Assembly: GCA_020284085.1 (NCBI GenBank)
Contig: JACEVL010006403.1
Span: forward strand, 614,501 to 678,500
Origin: Aporrectodea caliginosa
Taxonomy: Eukaryota; Annelida; Clitellata; Crassiclitellata; Lumbricidae
Direction: 5' to 3'
Length of the DNA stretch: 64,000 bases
The position numbers and the translations under genes were made by a program. Under the pieces are notes generated by a model. That model saw only the letters and a program-made list of their open reading frames with translations, had not been told where the DNA came from and did not search any database. How positions within the stretch are numbered: position 1 is the stretch's first letter; each line of letters starts with the position of its first letter. This document shows positions 59,888-64,000 of this stretch, one piece after another.

Positions 59888-61263
59888 ATACAATAAGCTA
59901 CCACAACCATCATGTTTCACACATTTTATTTAAACCGAATAGAGCTTTTTTTTATTCGTCAGGTAGGCCTATGCTTAGGCTTTAGATTTTCAAAAATGTG
60001 AAGATGAGGCACCTCTGGAAGAACAATTTTACCACTGGCGACAAGGTCACACGTATCGTGCTGTATAACCAGATTGGATTAAAATAGATTACAGTAGATG
60101 ATATCAGAGTGTAAATTCTAAGAGGGTCTACTGGAGTTCATCCCTGTCCATGACACCAGGTGCATCATTGTTCGGCCCCTCTTAATACCATCGTCATCGA
60201 CGATAACCTTACAACTGTGATGTCTACAGAGCATGGGATTGTATACGAAGAGGCGGACTATTTTTAATTGCCCCACCGATCGATGGAGAAAACACGAGTT
60301 CCCATGAAGAAAGAAGCGACACACACAGACAGATGACAAATGGAGCAATGACGTAACTGATGACGTCTTTGATGACGATAATGACCAGCCGACTTGGCAC
60401 CAATTGTCGATAAGTCACCGGTCGCACGTCCAGCTCTTCGCCCGGGCGAGGAGGCAAGGAGGCGAGGAGGAGGACAGGCGAGTAGAACCCGTCGAAGGTT
60501 TGCATTATGGGGATTAAAATCTAAAGGGCGGCCGATCAATCATAGGGAGGGAAGTGCCGTTATGATATTGGCCCAGGGGACATCACTACCGCCAGACGTA
60601 GTGCTGGCTGATTGGGAGATGTTCACCTCTGCGTTCAGTTGCAACTTCGGTGCATCGAGTGAATTTGGGAGTGTTTTTATTTAGATGGTTGTAAGGGAGG
60701 CCTTCAGTGGAGTTTTTTTTACTATCTGGTGAAATATTCTGCATTCCACTGGAGACCTGACTACGACGAGTCGATATGATTAAGTGATGCATTTTGTGTA
60801 TAAATGCTGTTGTTGTTGTTGTTGTTGTTGTTGTTGATGATGGAGATGATGATGACGATGCTGAACGGTGATGGTGGTGATGGTAGTGATGGTGGTGGTG
60901 GTGTTGCACTTGGTGATAATGATGATTAATGATGGTGGTGGTGGTGATGATGATGACGAGGATGATGGTGGTGATGATATGGTGGTAGTGGTGGTGGTGG
61001 TGGTGTACATGGTGGCGATGATGATGGCTCACGATGGTGTGGTAGTGATGATGATGGTGGTGGTACACAAGATGGTGGTGGTGGTGGCAGTAGTGGTGAT
61101 GGTTGCAATGGTGGGACAATGCATTACAGGTCGCTCGTTCTCTTACCCCTCACTCACATTCTCACATACTATTACTATATTTGATGTGGTTCTTATCCAT
61201 CTGTTTAGATCTTTAGTGTTTCGTCGTGACTTGGATGATAAGGGGTCTGACTTGGTTTTGTAG
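59888..61263. other. Intron 1 end, segment B
   Basis: Shared with A from about 60020. Includes (TTG)n at 60806-60836 and GAT/GGT triplet-rich sequence to about 61120. No exon other than the one at 61264 recognised. Confidence 0.6.
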
Positions 61264-61403
61264 ACGAGGAGGTCATGACTCCTGCGGTGCGCCAGGCACA
61301 GTCGACGGGTCCTATGCAGAGCTGCTGTGGATGGTGTCTCCATGCCTTATCTTTCGTCATCATCGTCCTTACATTTCCACTATCCGTATGCCTCTGCGTC
61401 AAG
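61264..61403 (+). CDS. STOM: Stomatin exon 2, intact copy
   Basis: Stomatin proteins are hairpin-anchored, cholesterol-binding membrane scaffolds that regulate ion channels. The exon starts after TTGGTTTTGTAG and ends before GTCAGC. With the G from exon 1 it reads DEEVMTPAVRQAQSTGPMQS, then CCGWCLHALSFVIIVLTF and PLSVCLCVK. This is the conserved CGW...hydrophobic...P(I/L)S...CIK block that forms the intramembrane hairpin with its kink proline. It ends in phase 0 and joins exon 3. The triplet array starts just after the donor. Confidence 0.9.
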
Positions 61404-61427
61404 GTCAGCATGTCCACCAACGAACGA

Positions 61428-61565
61428 TCATCATCATCATCGTCGTCGTCGTCATCGTCATCGTCATCGTCACCGTCATCATCATCATCATCATCATCAT
61501 CGTCGTCGTCGTCGTCATTGTCGTCATCATCGTCATCTTCTTCTTCTTCTTCAACTTCTTCTTCA
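61428..61565. repeat. (TCA/TCG)n trinucleotide array
   Basis: About half the length of the counterpart in segment A, showing array instability beside the exon 2 donor. Confidence 0.95.
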
Positions 61566-62436
61566 CGTTTGTTGTCGTTGTTGTTCCTGTTCTTCCTTTT
61601 CTACTCCTGATGATAAGGATGGTGATGTTCATTTGATGATAATCATGGCAATGATGATGGTGACAATGATCGTGATGGTGATTATGACTGTGGTGGTGAT
61701 AATGACGACGACGACGACGATTAAGCCATCTCACCTCCCGCATCAGCGCAAACAATATCACGATTACTTATGGGCGATAAACCACCAGTAGACAATAGAC
61801 CTTCTCTCCATTGTGAGGTTCTTATTAAGCGTTGTAATGAGGTACATGAATGTGCAGAGCTTAGGGTGGTCCAAAATTAATTTGGAAAGTTCTATGTTTG
61901 AATTCATCAATACAGTCCATCTATTAAAAGCACCCACATCGTGGTTGAAACGGTGATTGCAACCTGAGCTACATTTAGGGTTTGCCCAAGTCGATCAAAC
62001 ATATCGGGGTATAAGATGATCCTGCCTTACGGCGAACGATCAAGATTCATAAGGCCAACACAAACATAGCCAAACAACTTGAAACAAGTATTGTATAGCA
62101 TTGACCGAAAATCTTCAATGAGTTGACTCTAGTGGTGTAGTCAGTCAGCAATCTTAATGCGTAATGACAAAGTTTCCAGCTATGTAGCCAAGACATAATC
62201 TTTGCCAGTGTTCAGTGAGGTAACAGCTCAAAATGAGACTCACTATACATAAGATGTTTTTCAACGTTGCATTGACCTACTACATCAGGTTTCGTAGAGA
62301 TATTACATCTATTATGTGGCGTCTAAAACATCACACATTTATAATAAAATTATAGTACGTTAAATTATTTGAGTACTGCATGTATCAATGATTATGTAGT
62401 TATTAACTTGACAAATAAAACTGAACTTTTTTTCAG
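61566..62436. other. Stomatin intron 2, segment B
   Basis: Matches A without the Tc1-like element. The pre-insertion site is TTTCCAGCTATGTAGCCAAG near 62174-62193. Confidence 0.6.
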
Positions 62437-62506
62437 ATTGTTCAGGAATATGAAAGGGCCATCATCTTCCGATTAGGTCGAGCGCTACCTGAAGCCAAAG
62501 GACCAG
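62437..62506 (+). CDS. STOM: Stomatin exon 3, intact copy
   Basis: Acceptor CTTTTTTTCAG, donor GTAACA. Reads IVQEYERAIIFRLGRALPEA then KGP and one base for glycine. IxxEYERAxIFRLGR...AKGPG is the family-defining start of the SPFH/PHB domain in stomatin, MEC-2 and podocin. The next exon (expected LFFILPC-type) lies beyond the window. Phase 1 donor. Confidence 0.95.
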
Positions 62507-62574
62507 GTAACAGCGCTCTTCTTCCACAACAACGCTAATGCAATAATAAAAAAAAAATAGTAAGAGGCCTACTA

Positions 62575-62718
62575 CTAGTAGTAGTAGTAGTGGTGGTGGT
62601 GGTGGTGGTGGTGGTGGTGGTGGTGGTGGTGGTGGTGGTGGTGGTGGTGGTGGTGGTGGTGGTGGTGGTAGTGGAAGTAGTAGTGGTAGTGGTAGTGGTA
62701 TTGGTAGTAGTAGTACAG
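62575..62718. repeat. (TAG)n/(TGG)n trinucleotide array
   Basis: TAG triplets, then a (GGT)n run at about 62590-62670, then TAG/TGG mixtures. In A the corresponding site is AGC/AGT triplets followed directly by the Gypsy LTR. The poly-proline frame on the minus strand is an artefact. Confidence 0.95.
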
Positions 62719-63115
62719 GTAAATAAATACTAGTTGTGTACAACATTCCTGTAAACGTAATTTCTGTTCTGTTGAGTTACAATGCGTTTACATTGAACAT
62801 TTCTGACATCGCACGGATGAGTCATTAGCTCGTGTCTTTCAGTACTCTTGTTGCGAAATTTCTATGACGTAATACAGTCGCTCAGTTATCTATAGTTGAC
62901 TTATTTGTGACTGGTGGGCGTTCTATTGTGCATGCGTTTATATAACGTTTTCATATTATGTGTGTGCATGCATCATGACACAGGATACATTATGGACACA
63001 TTTGGCGCATGTAATATAGTTCTCTCTAATGACAATCATCCGATGTTCGTGCACAGCGATCATTATTTGGCTGACATTTATCGCCGCTTTCATTCTACAT
63101 GTACAAGTCGTTCCC
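62719..63115. other. Stomatin intron 3, nothing recognised
   Basis: Single-copy-looking sequence without recognised coding content. Confidence 0.5.
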
Positions 63116-63515
<400 letters not shown>

Positions 63516-64000
63516 CTGAAATAACATAGCCTACATCCAGTCATGGCATCAAATAGACTCCTTTGTGATGATAGGGTGACCTGTATATGACATCATGTCG
63601 AGTGTATATTGAAATGTTGCATTGTATTGTATTGTATCGTATTTATACTATCAATACATTCGCATTTGCTGCAACTACAGACTCCATGATATACATATTG
63701 TATACATGACACATATCGACGTTTTATTCTGATATATCCATTATCCAATCCGTGATGGCACATATTCTATAGCATATAATTATTTCCATAATGTGTTGGG
63801 TATAGCATGGCATGGTATGGTATATTGTGGTGTGGTATATATTACATAGAGAGAAAAGAGAAAGAGAGAAAGAGAGACAGACAGACAGACTTATATATTG
63901 AAACAACTGAAGCAGTATTCAGACAGCTCTCGGAGGAAAAGGAGTTTCTTATTGCTATTGGATACAAACCAAGTCAAGAATATATTATAATTATCATCCA
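63516..64000. other. Window end, intronic
   Basis: AT-rich with short GTATT, TGGTAT and GAGA runs. The last bases (GAGGAAAAGGAGTTTCTTATTG) are open in a + frame but too short to call an exon. Confidence 0.4.

Larger units (their letters stand above)
57746..62590. repeat. Segment B of the A/B duplication
   Basis: Begins CAGTCTGTAATGTTATG directly at the cut Gypsy gag. It matches A through the 22-bp array, the shared 58130-59570 stretch, and 60020-62560 with stomatin exons 2 and 3; similarity fades in the TAG/TGG triplet array after exon 3. Compared with A it lacks the LINE insertion, the 24-bp array and the Tc1-like element, and gains a MITE at 59647-59880. Confidence 0.93.

Overview
This is eukaryotic, metazoan DNA: short exons with GT-AG introns, long introns, many truncated non-LTR retrotransposons, tRNA-derived SINEs, DNA-transposon MITEs, a Ty3/Gypsy element and very large satellites. 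Nothing fixes the species. The repeat style (LINE 3' ends with an ATTTATATAGCGCC-type motif, many TAGGCCTA octamers, polymorphism-like structural differences) suggests a marine invertebrate; phylum is not determined.

Two host genes are supported, both on the + strand. (1) The 3' half of a FEZ/UNC-76 (fasciculation and elongation protein zeta) gene occupies 377-7602 in five phase-compatible exons, ending in a six-codon terminal exon. (2) The 5' part of a stomatin (STOM/MEC-2 family) gene begins with a 13-codon first exon at 18659-18698, whose ATG follows an in-frame TAG, and continues in exons 2 and 3 at 61264-61403 and 62437-62506. The rest lies beyond the window. Its first intron is therefore about 42.6 kb and holds most of the window's repeats.

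Stomatin exons 2 and 3 occur twice. Segment A (about 35983-52515) and segment B (about 57746-62590) are diverged copies of the same stretch. In B, exon 2 has the phase needed to join exon 1. In A, exon 2 lacks one C, and inclusion gives a TAG in exon 3. A and B also differ by insertions: A carries a LINE fragment, an approximately 10.9 kb array of a 24-bp satellite and an internally deleted Tc1-like element; B carries a 234-bp MITE. Between them lies a damaged Gypsy element (52516-57744, minus strand) whose gag end stops exactly where segment B begins and whose protease core is deleted. The same pattern could be a real tandem duplication or two haplotypes joined in assembly.

Layout: 1-9 kb FEZ and its 3' flank; 9-18 kb intergenic with MITEs, LINE ends, SINEs and AT or GA microsatellites; 18.06-18.7 kb stomatin 5' end; 18.7-35 kb intron 1 with assorted TE remnants; 35.4-36 kb a 39-bp satellite; 36-52.5 kb segment A; 52.5-57.7 kb Gypsy; 57.7-62.6 kb segment B; 62.6-64 kb intron 3 with a long CT-rich microsatellite. 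Long open frames across the satellites and microsatellites are period artefacts, not genes.
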